Shown in pieces: positions 9,465-17,281 of a DNA stretch of 42,596 nucleotides. Position 1 is the stretch's first letter. Every line of letters starts with the position of its first letter. The stretch comes from Nitrospirota bacterium (GTDB lineage: Bacteria; NPL-UPA2; JAADIA01): positions 1 through 42,596 of the forward strand of contig JAADIA010000035.1 of NCBI GenBank assembly GCA_013151555.1, written 5' to 3'. The position numbers and the translations under genes are program-made. A model generated the notes under the pieces. It did no database searches and had not been told where the DNA came from. It worked only from the letters and a program-made list of their open reading frames with translations.

Positions 9465-9588
9465 AGCAACCAGTAACTCGTAACTAAAAAATGACCACGA
9501 AGACACAAAGCAAGAAAATTTCGTAACCACGGAAACACGGAAAAAAACTAATCTTTCCGGTTTCTTTCATTCCATGCTTCTGTGGTTA
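9465..9588. repeat. Wordy imperfect inverted repeat (accacggaaacacggaaa type)
   Basis: The gap between the regulator and rfbD (9441-9639) contains a left arm with ACCACGAAGACACAAAG and ACCACGGAAACACGGAAA and a right arm ending CTTCTGTGGT; the arms are partly complementary, so the RNA could fold into a long imperfect hairpin. A short direct repeat (GTAACTCGTAACT) sits at the left end. No gene is supported here. It is one of several unrelated word families in this genome that occupy gaps between genes. Confidence 0.6.
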
Positions 9589-9639
9589 ATGCCTTTTATA
9601 ATTTTTTATATAGCAAGAAATTACTTGAACTCAACAATC

Positions 9640-10137
9640 TTAACTTATTATTTTAAAAGCAGTTGAAATAAGGCTATTTACACGCCAATACGTTTCTTTT
9701 GCTTCTCTCAATCGGTTCCGAACCGCTTTAGCCCTCTTCTCATCTTCACCATTAAGACTTCTTTGTTCCTGCCGGATAGCCTCCTCTGCCCCTTTTATAG
9801 CTTCTAAAGCCTCCTCCATCCTCCGGTTGAGACCCACCCTGAGACGGTCGGTTATTACCTTGAAAATATCCAGTTCTGCTACATAAAAATCCTTCCGGTT
9901 ACCTTTCACCCAGACCTTACGCGCCGCTCCCCACTTCTCCAATTCCCGCACATTGACGCTCACATTACCTTTGCTCACCCCCAGCTTTTCTACCATATCA
10001 TCTAAAGACAAGGGTTCATTACTCATAAAGAGGAGAGCGTAGAGTTGAGCAGCCACCCGGTTAAGTCCGAGGCTGGCACCTAATTGACCAATGCTTTCTA
10101 CGAAGCCGTCGGTAGCTTCATTTAACTTGGAATCCAT
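9640..10137 (-). CDS. GbsR/MarR-family transcriptional regulator
   Basis: About 165 residues. The central winged helix-turn-helix reads AAQLYALLFMSNEPLSLDDM then LGVSKGNVSVNVRELEKWG, the pattern of GbsR-type MarR relatives. A C-terminal alpha-helical region (RRMEEALEAIKGAEEAIR) likely forms the dimerisation coiled coil. The frame extends to ATG 10158, but ATG at 10137 is preferred because AAAGGGG lies six bases upstream and no ribosome site precedes the earlier ATG. Being the first gene behind a strong promoter and co-oriented with the polysaccharide cluster, it is likely an autoregulated repressor of that cluster; this is inference. Effector unknown. Confidence 0.82.
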   Translation of the reverse strand: MDSKLNEATDGFVESIGQLGASLGLNRVAAQLYALLFMSNEPLSLDDMVEKLGVSKGNVSVNVRELEKWGAARKVWVKGNRKDFYVAELDIFKVITDRLRVGLNRRMEEALEAIKGAEEAIRQEQRSLNGEDEKRAKAVRNRLREAKETYWRVNSLISTAFKIIS

Positions 10138-10161
10138 GACAATCCCCTTTGATTTCATATT

Positions 10162-10179
10162 GTTCTAAACATTCTAAAC
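10162..10179 (-). promoter_or_regulatory. Candidate operator: 9-bp direct repeat
   Basis: On the minus strand GTTTAGAAT is followed directly by GTTTAGAAC; each half is itself a partial dyad (GTTnnnAAC). It starts just downstream of the -10 box of the regulator promoter, at the expected transcription start, which is a typical place for a repressor to block transcription. The GbsR/MarR protein encoded right downstream is the obvious candidate ligand. Binding is an inference. Confidence 0.5.
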
Positions 10180-10181
10180 GA

Positions 10182-10210
10182 ATTATACTACGCTGGTTTG
10201 ATTATGTCAA
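10182..10210 (-). promoter_or_regulatory. Sigma70 promoter of the regulator/polysaccharide cluster
   Basis: A full-consensus promoter is visible on the minus strand: -35 TTGACA at 10210-10205, a 17-base spacer, and -10 TATAAT at 10187-10182. It would start transcription near 10175, about 38 bases before the ATG of the regulator. Because all genes down to position 1 face the same way with no clear intrinsic terminator between them, it may drive the whole cluster. Confidence 0.8.
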
Positions 10211-10518
10211 GGCCGGCGGAAAAAAACTTTTAGCTTGCTTTCACATATTGCTCAGGAAGTTGGTCAGGAAAAGAAGGAGGAGTTAGAATATCCTTCCATG
10301 TTTAAATCATTGAACATTTTTCACAACTCCTTGTTTATCCAGCACTTATAATAGACTATCAGGCATCCGCTTTACTGCCTACGTTTAATAAACTCAACAT
10401 ACTATTCAACGCAAAGAAAGACAAAAAAGTTTACCGATGCTTTTCTTCTTCTTCTAACATATTCCCATTTCACAACTTACGCATCTTGCAAAACAATTTT
10501 TCACTCTTTTTTAATAAT
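10211..10518. other. Divergent intergenic region, no gene seen
   Basis: About 300 bases of AT-rich sequence separate the regulator promoter from the sigma54 promoter of the PEP-CTERM gene. No credible coding frame is seen. It holds a direct repeat TCAGGAA at 10252-10258 and 10264-10270 and a partial dyad TGTTTAAATCATTGAACA near 10290-10307. Either could be an upstream activator site for the sigma54 promoter, since such promoters need a distal enhancer-binding protein, but neither is proven. Confidence 0.4.
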
Positions 10519-10535
10519 TGGCATGATTATTGCAT
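10519..10535 (+). promoter_or_regulatory. Sigma54 (RpoN) promoter
   Basis: TGGCATG-N4-TTGCAT matches the sigma54 consensus (TGGCACG-N4-TTGCW). The invariant GG (10520-10521) and GC (10532-10533) are exactly ten bases apart. The start of transcription would be about 10545, leaving a leader of about 83 bases before the PEP-CTERM gene. Known PEP-CTERM systems are often controlled by RpoN with the PrsK/PrsR two-component pair; no such pair is in the window. Confidence 0.8.
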
Positions 10536-10627
10536 GTATTTTATAGTAAAAAGAAGATAAAGAGCCGGGAAATTAAATAAAGCAATTAAATAAGGCCTTG
10601 TAGTTAAAAGGTAAAGGAGACCAGCCA

Positions 10628-11338
10628 ATGAGAAAGATTTGGGCAATCTTAACCGCGGGGATATTCTTGTTTGGAATCACCGGAATCGCCGGGGCAACAA
10701 CGATCAGTTTCGTAACCCAGGGAAACCTTTCCGGACTTTTAGGTGTGGACAGTCCTACCTCCGCCTGGTCCACTAACAATACTACGAAGAATCTTGGAGT
10801 AGCTATGTGGAACCTTCTGGGAGGAACAGCTCAAGTAACCGGTTATACAAATTATCCTCAGACGGGAAATCTAACTCACCGCGGCACCCGTGGTCTGGGA
10901 GTCCATACCGGAGAATGGGACGAAGTAGATAATCCGGAAAGCATTATCATTACTTTTGCTCAACCTCAATACTTGAACTATCTGGAAGTCCGCTCGCTCT
11001 TCTTTGAACCCATGTTGGGAGGCAGAGAAGAAGGAGATGTCTTTGGTTACCTTAATAACAGCTTAACTTTCACCCAACATCTTGTTGGGGTAGAGAACAT
11101 TTATATACCAGGAACAGATGGCTCTCTGGAATATACTTATTCAACACCCTCTGTCATCGACACTCTGGAGTTCACTGTCCTGTCAGGAAAGAGTTACACT
11201 TCTTTCAGCGAATTTGCCGTAGCTAAGTTGGAAGTAGCTCCCGTTCCCGAACCGGCCGGCTTAGTTCTGCTGGGTAGCTTTTCCCTGGGCATAGTTGCCC
11301 TTAGCAAAGTGAAAAAACTAATAGGTGGGATAGCTTAG
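10628..11338 (+). CDS. PEP-CTERM sorting domain protein
   Basis: A 236-residue exported protein. Residues 1-23 form a signal peptide (basic MRK, hydrophobic core, GIAGA before the likely cut). The C-terminus has the tripartite sorting signal: VPEP near residue 208, a hydrophobic helix (AGLVLLGSFSLGIVAL) and a basic tail (SKVKKLIGG). PEP-CTERM proteins are recognised and cleaved by an exosortase and are tied to exopolysaccharide and biofilm formation. The body is beta-rich with no recognised domain. AAAGGAGA seven bases before ATG is a good ribosome site, and a sigma54 promoter lies upstream. The exosortase is not in the window. The stop codon overlaps that of manC on the other strand by four bases. 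Confidence 0.88.
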   Translation: MRKIWAILTAGIFLFGITGIAGATTISFVTQGNLSGLLGVDSPTSAWSTNNTTKNLGVAMWNLLGGTAQVTGYTNYPQTGNLTHRGTRGLGVHTGEWDEVDNPESIIITFAQPQYLNYLEVRSLFFEPMLGGREEGDVFGYLNNSLTFTQHLVGVENIYIPGTDGSLEYTYSTPSVIDTLEFTVLSGKSYTSFSEFAVAKLEVAPVPEPAGLVLLGSFSLGIVALSKVKKLIGGIA

Positions 11339-12435
11339 AGGTACTCTTCCTGTTTCTTATCCGCTAATTTCTTGACTATCTTCTTCACATCCTGGGCTCT
11401 GTCTTTGGCACAGATAAGAGTAGCTTGCGGAGTGGTAACGATGATTAAATCGGAGACGCCCAGGGTGGTTACTAAATGGCCGTCGTTGATGATAATGCAG
11501 TTGTGACTGTCAATTCCCTCAAATTTTCCTATGACGACATTTCCATTATCGTCTTTAGGATGGATTCTTTCCATTGCTAGCCAGGAACCGACGTCGTCCC
11601 AGGTAATATTTGATTCAACCATGAACACGCTCTTAGCTCTTTCCATCACTCCATAGTCAATGGAGATACTTTTTAATTTCTGGAATACTTGCCTGGTAAC
11701 CTCTGCTTCCCGGGGAGTTCCCAGAGAATCTTTGATCGTCTCCAATCCTTTGAATAGTTCCGGCATATGTTCTTCTATGGATTTCAGGATGCTCTCTACC
11801 TTCCAGATGAACATCCCGCTATTCCAATAATAATTTCCCCTTGATAAAAATCTTTTTGCTTCCGCCTTACCCGGTTTCTCCACAAATCTTTCCACCTTAT
11901 ACACTTCAATTTCGTTCTTATTTTCAACGTTTAACTTTCTACCTTTAACTTCTATATATCCATACCCTGTCTCCGCTCGGGTAGGTTTAATACCCAGAGT
12001 AACCAGATGACCTGTCTTTTCCGCCACCTCCGCTCCGGTTTTGATAATTTCCAGAAACTTTTCTCTTTCCCCGATTAAATGGTCAGCTGCTAACACTACC
12101 ATAGTAGTAGACCCAGGATATTTTCTCTCTACCTTGATAGCCGCCAGGCCAATACAGGCAGCGGTGTTCTTCCCTACAGGTTCAAGGATGATATTTTCCT
12201 CAGGCAAGGAAGGAAGCTGAGCCTTCACTTTTCCTGACAAACTTTCTCCGGTAGCAATAAAGATATTCTTCTCAGGGATAAGATATTCTATTCTCTCCAC
12301 TGTCTCCTGGAGCATCGTTCCAGGGCTAACAATAGGCAGTAACTGTTTAGGATGATTGGCACGGCTCTTCGGCCAGAATCTCTCTCCTTTTCCCCCGGCC
12401 ATAATAACAGCTACAAGCTCATTCATCTTGTCCAT
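11335..12435 (-). CDS. manC: Mannose-1-phosphate guanylyltransferase
   Basis: A GTP:mannose-1-phosphate guanylyltransferase of about 366 residues, making GDP-mannose for polysaccharide synthesis. Signatures: VIMAGGKGERFWPKSR, PKQLLPI, ILEPVGKNTAACIGLAA, VLAADHLI, FVEKPGKAEA, YYWNSGMFIWK and ITWDDVGSW. It lacks the C-terminal cupin isomerase domain of bifunctional ManC/AlgA. The chosen ATG at 12435 has GGAGGTGGAT directly upstream; that Shine-Dalgarno is also the coding sequence of the glycine-rich end of AraD, and the two genes overlap by 17 bases. The stretch around GRKLNVENKNEIEVYK looks like a small insertion of low-complexity residues before VERFVEKP. Confidence 0.92.
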   Translation of the reverse strand: MDKMNELVAVIMAGGKGERFWPKSRANHPKQLLPIVSPGTMLQETVERIEYLIPEKNIFIATGESLSGKVKAQLPSLPEENIILEPVGKNTAACIGLAAIKVERKYPGSTTMVVLAADHLIGEREKFLEIIKTGAEVAEKTGHLVTLGIKPTRAETGYGYIEVKGRKLNVENKNEIEVYKVERFVEKPGKAEAKRFLSRGNYYWNSGMFIWKVESILKSIEEHMPELFKGLETIKDSLGTPREAEVTRQVFQKLKSISIDYGVMERAKSVFMVESNITWDDVGSWLAMERIHPKDDNGNVVIGKFEGIDSHNCIIINDGHLVTTLGVSDLIIVTTPQATLICAKDRAQDVKKIVKKLADKKQEEYL

Positions 12436-13087
12436 ATCCACCTCCATGATGGCGAGCGTACCAGATTTCGACTTCCTCCGAAGGCATAGCGGAGAGATTG
12501 ACTCCCAGAACGGAAGCCAGCTCTAAAGCTCCTTTAGCAATCATTGCTACATATTCCAGCATTATCGAAGCCCGGAGAGCCTTGGCTGGAGTTTCATCAA
12601 AGGTAAATAATCCGTGCTTTCCCAAAAGAATAGCCGGACAACCTTCTTCCCGGCAGCGGAGAATAGCTTTACCAATGTGATCTGCTTGGTTATCAACATA
12701 AGGGGTGCAAGGAATCTTTACTCCGAAGATATCCGCGTGAGCCGTGCTATATACAGGGATAGGTTGTTCCAAAAGGGCAAACATGGTAGCATAAGGAGAG
12801 TGGGTATGAATTACTCCCCCGACATCTTTAAGGTTTTGATAGAGATAAAGATGATGAGAGGTATCTACAGAAGGCTTTTTCTTGCCTTCGACTATCTTTC
12901 CTTCAAGGTCTACTATTACCAGGTCTTCCTTCTTAAGGGTGCTATAATTAACTCCGCTGGGCTTGATAATTACCAAACCGGATTCTTTGTCAAGACCACT
13001 CACATTCCCCGTTGTCTCTACCACCAGGTTATTTCGGGGAAGAGCTAAGTTAGCCTTCCAGACTTCTTCTCGCAGATTCTCTAACAC
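12419..13087 (-). CDS. araD: L-ribulose-5-phosphate 4-epimerase-like class II aldolase
   Basis: A 222-residue zinc-dependent class II aldolase/epimerase. It reads like AraD along its whole length: the start LENLREEVWKANLALPR, GNVSG, IKPSGVNYSTLKKEDLV, GKKKPSVDTSHHLYLY, the zinc histidines in IHTHSPYAT, STAHADIFG and GKHGLF, and the ending HHGGGYGQ. AraD interconverts L-ribulose 5-phosphate and D-xylulose 5-phosphate. It starts with GTG at 13087, overlapping the end of the kinase gene by seven bases with GGGAGGT nine bases upstream. Fuculose-phosphate aldolase is the nearest alternative, but the pairing with an AraB-like kinase favours AraD. Confidence 0.87.
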   Translation of the reverse strand: MLENLREEVWKANLALPRNNLVVETTGNVSGLDKESGLVIIKPSGVNYSTLKKEDLVIVDLEGKIVEGKKKPSVDTSHHLYLYQNLKDVGGVIHTHSPYATMFALLEQPIPVYSTAHADIFGVKIPCTPYVDNQADHIGKAILRCREEGCPAILLGKHGLFTFDETPAKALRASIMLEYVAMIAKGALELASVLGVNLSAMPSEEVEIWYARHHGGGYGQDE

Positions 13088-14829
13088 TTTGACATTACCT
13101 CCCTCTTTATCTTCAACAATTCCTTCATCACAGGATAGAGGTCGCCGCTGAAATTTTTCGTTCCCAGGGAATCGTGAAGGGTTTTATATAATTTAAATAG
13201 CCTTGAATAGACAGCCATAGATTCTTCTCTTGGATAGTAAACAGTACTTTTGAGACCACCCATAACCCCTTGAGCGTCTTCCACCCGGGGATAATGTCCC
13301 GCCGCTACGGCTCCGAACATAGCTGCTCCCAGAGCACAAGTCTGAGCCGACCGGGAAATTTTGATGGGCTTCCCTATTATGTCAGCATATACCTGCATGA
13401 GCAAGGGGTTTCTCTCCGCCAGCCCGCCGCAGGTAATCACTTCCTCAATATCTATTCCGTATTCGCTGATTCTATCCATAATCACCTTGGCTCCAAAGGC
13501 TGTGCTCTCTATTAAAGCTAAGAAAATCTCCTCGGGCCTGGTCTGCAAAGTAAGTCCGATTATCTGTCCGGTGAGGTTAGGGTCGACCAGAATGGTTCTA
13601 TTGCCGTTCAGCCAGTCTAAAGCCAAGAGTCCCGACTGTCCGGCCCGCAGGGATTTTGCTTTCTCGGTGAGGATTTCATAAGATAAGTCTTTTGTCTCCT
13701 CCATAAGTTTTTTGATGTCCAGGGAAGAAGCAAAAGAAGTCCGGGAAAGAATATTCTCTACCGGCCATCTCAATTGATCCCGGTACCAGGCAAAAATATC
13801 GCCTACGGCTGACTGTCCTGCTTCCAACCCTACAAAACCGGGAATGATAGATCCCTCAACCTGACCACAGATTCCCTCTATACTTACTTTAAGAGTTTCG
13901 GGAGGGGCAATCATCGTGTCACAGGTAGACGTCCCCATTATCTTAACCAGAGTTCCCGGTTTGATCCCGGCGCCCACGGCCCCCATATGAGCATCGAAGG
14001 CTCCCACTGATACGGATACCCCGGCGCTTAAACTTAACTTTTCCGCCCATTCCTTGCTCAGCCCCCCTACCTTGACATCAGCAGTATAAGTCTCCTGGTA
14101 AAGTTTATCCCTTATCCCCTTCAACTTCTCATCAACGCGGCAAAAGAATTGTTCCGCCGGCAGACCACCCCACTCCCGGTTGAACATGGCTTTATGTCCC
14201 GCGGCACAGCGGCTTCTCTTGATATTCTGCGGCTTCGTATCCCCCACCAGAAGTGCCGGCATCAGGTCGCAATGCTCGACAAAACTGGCCGCTGCCCGAA
14301 AGACCTCCGGGGCAACTTTAGCCAGATGGAGTATCTTGGAAAAAAACCATTCCGAAGAATATATCCCTCCGGAGTATTTTGTATAATCTATTTCGTCCTC
14401 TTTTGCCCTGGCAGTGATTAAAGCCGCTTCCTCAAAGCTGGTATGGTCCTTCCAAAGCCAGACCATAGCGGCAGGATTATTTTTGAACTCTTCCTGGAAA
14501 GAGAGAGGTAGCCCATCTTCGTCTACAGGCAAAAGAGTGCTCCCGGTGGTATCAATGCCAATTCCCACAATGCCCTCGGCCCGAAAACTCTTCTTGTCCC
14601 TTGCTTCCCGGAGCGCTCCCTGGATAGAAGCTTCCATTCCTTCCCAGTAATCTTTCGGATCCTGCCGGGCAAAGTTAGGATCTTTTTCATCAAGGATGAC
14701 TCCGTCTTCTCCCCTGCGATAGTTATAAACACAACTGCCGATTTCTTCCCCGTTTTCTACATCAACGATGAGGGCTCTTACCGAATTTGTCCCGAAATCC
14801 AATCCCAGGGAAAATTTTTTCTCAGTCAT
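13081..14829 (-). CDS. araB: Ribulokinase
   Basis: A 582-residue FGGY-family sugar kinase that matches AraB rather than xylulokinase: LGLDFGTNSVRALIVD, GIGIDTTGSTLLPVDEDG, WLWKDHTSFEEA, YSGGIYSSEWFFSKILH, RCAAGHKAMFNREWGGLP, GAFDAHMGAVGAGIKPG, IMGTSTCD and the C-terminal TCGGLAERNPLLMQVYADI. It phosphorylates L-ribulose (possibly other 2-ketopentoses) with ATP. ATG at 14829 follows AGAGGAGAGCAT. It lies between the isomerase-like gene and araD, so the three form a pentose catabolic unit. Confidence 0.92.
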   Translation of the reverse strand: MTEKKFSLGLDFGTNSVRALIVDVENGEEIGSCVYNYRRGEDGVILDEKDPNFARQDPKDYWEGMEASIQGALREARDKKSFRAEGIVGIGIDTTGSTLLPVDEDGLPLSFQEEFKNNPAAMVWLWKDHTSFEEAALITARAKEDEIDYTKYSGGIYSSEWFFSKILHLAKVAPEVFRAAASFVEHCDLMPALLVGDTKPQNIKRSRCAAGHKAMFNREWGGLPAEQFFCRVDEKLKGIRDKLYQETYTADVKVGGLSKEWAEKLSLSAGVSVSVGAFDAHMGAVGAGIKPGTLVKIMGTSTCDTMIAPPETLKVSIEGICGQVEGSIIPGFVGLEAGQSAVGDIFAWYRDQLRWPVENILSRTSFASSLDIKKLMEETKDLSYEILTEKAKSLRAGQSGLLALDWLNGNRTILVDPNLTGQIIGLTLQTRPEEIFLALIESTAFGAKVIMDRISEYGIDIEEVITCGGLAERNPLLMQVYADIIGKPIKISRSAQTCALGAAMFGAVAAGHYPRVEDAQGVMGGLKSTVYYPREESMAVYSRLFKLYKTLHDSLGTKNFSGDLYPVMKELLKIKREVMSKC

Positions 14830-14847
14830 ATGCTCTCCTCTTAAATA

Positions 14848-14917
14848 ACAGAAGTCAGATATCAGAAGACAGATGACAGATTTTTTCTGTTCTCTGTCTT
14901 CTGTCCTCTGTTCTCTG
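14848..14917. repeat. Wordy imperfect inverted repeat (cagaagacag type)
   Basis: The left arm (ACAGAAGTCAGATATCAGAAG and on to GACAGATGACAGA) and the right arm (CTGTTCTCTGTCTTCTGTCC and on to TCTCTG) are built from the same CAGA(A)GACAG word on opposite strands and can pair into a long imperfect hairpin around a T-run. It fills the gap between the isomerase gene and araB. No coding function is seen. Confidence 0.65.
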
Positions 14918-14919
14918 AA

Positions 14920-16044
14920 TTAAATCAAATACCTCTTCACCACTTCCAGGGTAGCAAGAGCATCGCCACTACTCTGAGCTTTAGTCAGTTTATCCCTGAC
15001 CGCATATATTTGCAATGCTTTCTTCATCACATTACCAAAAAGCTCCCGGGACAAGGCCATCGACTTAGTAGGCTCGGTCCGGTAAGTAAACTGGTCTTCT
15101 CCGAACCAACCTTGATAGTCACTATCAACAGCAGCATAGCAAAAGTCGGCTAACCTCCAGATATCTCCCGTCCCGGTTATTCTATCTTCATCGTTGCTGT
15201 GGAGTTTAGCATTATTTACATGGAGATTCACAATGGGAACACCAAACCTTTTCAGAGTATAAAGGTTATCAGCCGGTTCGTTAGCATACATCTGCTCATG
15301 ACCATAGTCAATAGCCACCCCCATATTATTCCCCTGGCACTCTTCATTAACGGCCTTAGCTACCAGAGCAGCCTTGTGAGTAGTAGAGATAATCATGTTC
15401 CCTTCTCTGGGTTCATGGAGTTTAGCTTCTATTCCAAACCTCAACCCCAATTCCTTGGCTTTCTTATTAATAGCTATGCATCCTTCAATAAACCGATCCA
15501 GTATCTCTCCGTAATTTACCTCAAAGTTGTAATCCCAACCATCGGAACCGGGCCAGAGAGCCACGCTCTGGCAACCGACTTCCCGGGCAATCTCCACTCC
15601 CTGGAGAGCTATTTCCAGAGCTTCTTCCCGAACGGTTTTATTGGCATTGGTTATCCCGCCCAACTTCCATTTAGGATCGGTAAAGAGGTTTGTGTTCATG
15701 TTAGTAGGGATAATGCCGTTCTTTTTCAAAGCTTCCTTGACCATCTCTATAAGGGAAGGATCTTTCCGATAATTCTTATCGATAAACAGGGCTTCATGAA
15801 ACTCTATTCCCTTGATTTTTGCCTGAGCGACTCTTTCAATTTGGGCGACAATATCACTGGAGAACCGTGGATCCAGGCTATTGTATCCTCCCGGAGCAAA
15901 CCGGTCGGCAAAATCACCGGCACACCAATGGCCGGCTGCAAAGCTTATATCAAACTCATCAAAAAATTGATCCAACCTTTCCTTTTCCAGATAACCGCTG
16001 TATTTCGCATCCAACTTATCCAACTTATCCTTATCTACCTTCAT
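14920..16044 (-). CDS. Xylose isomerase-like TIM-barrel sugar isomerase
   Basis: A 374-residue protein of the xylose isomerase-like TIM-barrel superfamily. Visible landmarks are DISFAAGHWCAGDFADRF (near residue 35, comparable to the substrate-binding histidine region), IKGIEFHEALF (metal/acid residues), SVALWPGSDGWDY, RFGIEAKLHEP (metal glutamate), AIDYGHEQMY and VNLHVNNAK. Related families are L-rhamnose isomerases and bacterial xylose isomerases. Because it is followed by AraB and AraD, it likely converts the aldopentose to the ribulose-type substrate, replacing the unrelated AraA. GGAGATAGAGGATT precedes ATG. Substrate identity is inferred only from context. Confidence 0.78.
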   Translation of the reverse strand: MKVDKDKLDKLDAKYSGYLEKERLDQFFDEFDISFAAGHWCAGDFADRFAPGGYNSLDPRFSSDIVAQIERVAQAKIKGIEFHEALFIDKNYRKDPSLIEMVKEALKKNGIIPTNMNTNLFTDPKWKLGGITNANKTVREEALEIALQGVEIAREVGCQSVALWPGSDGWDYNFEVNYGEILDRFIEGCIAINKKAKELGLRFGIEAKLHEPREGNMIISTTHKAALVAKAVNEECQGNNMGVAIDYGHEQMYANEPADNLYTLKRFGVPIVNLHVNNAKLHSNDEDRITGTGDIWRLADFCYAAVDSDYQGWFGEDQFTYRTEPTKSMALSRELFGNVMKKALQIYAVRDKLTKAQSSGDALATLEVVKRYLI

Positions 16045-16072
16045 AATCCTCTATCTCCTCTCTAAAAAAACT

Positions 16073-16168
16073 TTAGACATCAGACCTTAGACATCAGACT
16101 TTAGACAAAAGCCAAACAATCTTTTAGTCTATGGTCTATTGTCTATAGTCTGTAGTTATAGTCTGTGG
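16073..16168. repeat. Wordy imperfect inverted repeat (tagacatcagac / gtctatagtc type)
   Basis: Left arm TTAGACATCAGACCTTAGAC plus ATCAGACTTTAGAC; right arm TAGTCTATGGTCTATTGTCT plus ATAGTCTGTAGTTATAGTCTG. The arms are approximate reverse complements of each other and could fold as a long hairpin. It lies between fmt and the isomerase operon, right up to the fmt stop codon. Confidence 0.65.
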
Positions 16169-16169
16169 T

Positions 16170-17132
16170 TTATTTACTCAAAATGCTCCCGACCTTTAAA
16201 GGACGTCCTTGCAAATACTCTCTTACCGGCATTTTCCGGCTACCTTCCTCTTGCACTTCCTTTATCAGAAGAAACCCTGCTCCCGTGGATACCACTAAAC
16301 CTTCATCCTTGATAATTCCCATCACCTCCCCGGGTCGACTTGTGGTAGTTCCTCCTTTTTGGTTGCCGGTTGCAGGTTCCGTTTTCCAGATTTTAAGTAT
16401 CTTTTCCGGCCCTTTATCTCTCCTAATACAGGTATATGCTCCCAGCCGAGGATTCAGTCCCCGGACTAAATTATGAATATTTCCGGCAGATGTATTCCAA
16501 TCTATCAACCCGTCGGATTTCTTTAAAGGAAGAACATAGGTGGCTTCCTTATTATTCTGAGGAATAACCTTAACCTTTCCTTCCTTTATTTTCTTTAGAC
16601 CTTTCAAGAGAAGTTCCGCGGACAGAGAAGACAATTTCTCCCCGAGAACTCCAGCTGTATCATCAGGACCGATATCCACAGCTTCCTGAAGAATGATATC
16701 TCCTGCATCCAAGCCTTCATTCATCTGAATAATGGTTACCCCGGTCTTCTTTTCTCCTTTTATGATTGCCCGCTCGATAGGAGCAGCCCCTCGATATCGG
16801 GGAAGGAGAGAAGCATGAGCATTCAGGCATCCCCGGGAAGGAAAGCGAAGAATATCCGGGGGCAGAATTTGACCGTAAGCAACTACAATGATAATCTCCG
16901 GATTTCGGTCTTTGAGCCAATTCCTGAATTGAAGATGATGAAGGCTGGAAGGACAATAAACAGGCAATTGATACTTCTCCGCCACTTTCCTGACCGGGGA
17001 CGGCTCTACCTTTTTCCCCCGCCCCCGCGGCCTATCAGGCTGAGTAACCACTCCCACAACTTCCTCGCTCTTAATCAAAGCCCCTAAGCTCGGCAAGGCA
17101 AACTGAGGTGTACCCATAAAAACGATTTTCAT
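16170..17132 (-). CDS. fmt: Methionyl-tRNA formyltransferase
   Basis: A 320-residue enzyme that formylates initiator Met-tRNA with 10-formyl-THF. Signatures: KIVFMGTPQFALPSL, TQPDRPRGRGKK, the formyl-transfer core NAHASLLPRYRGAAPIERAI (catalytic Asn and His) and MNEGLDAGDIIL with the catalytic Asp. The C-terminal oligonucleotide-binding domain begins LIDWNTSAGNIHNLVRGLNP. Within it, the linker TEPATGNQKGGTTTSR looks like an insertion encoded by a GGTTGCCGGTTGCAGGTT word repeat. The usual neighbour def is absent. A TTGCCC-N18-TAAAAT promoter lies upstream. Confidence 0.95.
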   Translation of the reverse strand: MKIVFMGTPQFALPSLGALIKSEEVVGVVTQPDRPRGRGKKVEPSPVRKVAEKYQLPVYCPSSLHHLQFRNWLKDRNPEIIIVVAYGQILPPDILRFPSRGCLNAHASLLPRYRGAAPIERAIIKGEKKTGVTIIQMNEGLDAGDIILQEAVDIGPDDTAGVLGEKLSSLSAELLLKGLKKIKEGKVKVIPQNNKEATYVLPLKKSDGLIDWNTSAGNIHNLVRGLNPRLGAYTCIRRDKGPEKILKIWKTEPATGNQKGGTTTSRPGEVMGIIKDEGLVVSTGAGFLLIKEVQEEGSRKMPVREYLQGRPLKVGSILSK

Positions 17133-17244
17133 TCTTCATAACCCTTTATATTCCTGGGGTTTCATTGCTTCACATCTTGCTTTAGAACCGGTTCAGGAGC
17201 TCCGAATAGTCAAGATTATTTGACGACAACCTCTCCTGTTTTCA

Positions 17245-17274
17245 ATTTTAGCATAAGTTGTTTTAAAAGGGCAA
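17245..17274 (-). promoter_or_regulatory. Promoter of fmt
   Basis: On the minus strand TTGCCC (17274-17269), an 18-base spacer and TAAAAT (17250-17245) form a plausible sigma70 promoter about 105 bases upstream of the fmt start. It is back to back with the plus-strand promoter at 17282. Confidence 0.5.
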
Positions 17275-17281
17275 GCTTTTA

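Noticed and set aside
9465-9588. Repeats considered as a CRISPR array
   Set aside because: Units are short, degenerate, of irregular spacing and without unique spacers of constant size; no cas genes are near.
12614-13048. 144-codon plus-strand open frame opposite araD
   Set aside because: Shadow of araD; no ribosome site and no protein family features.
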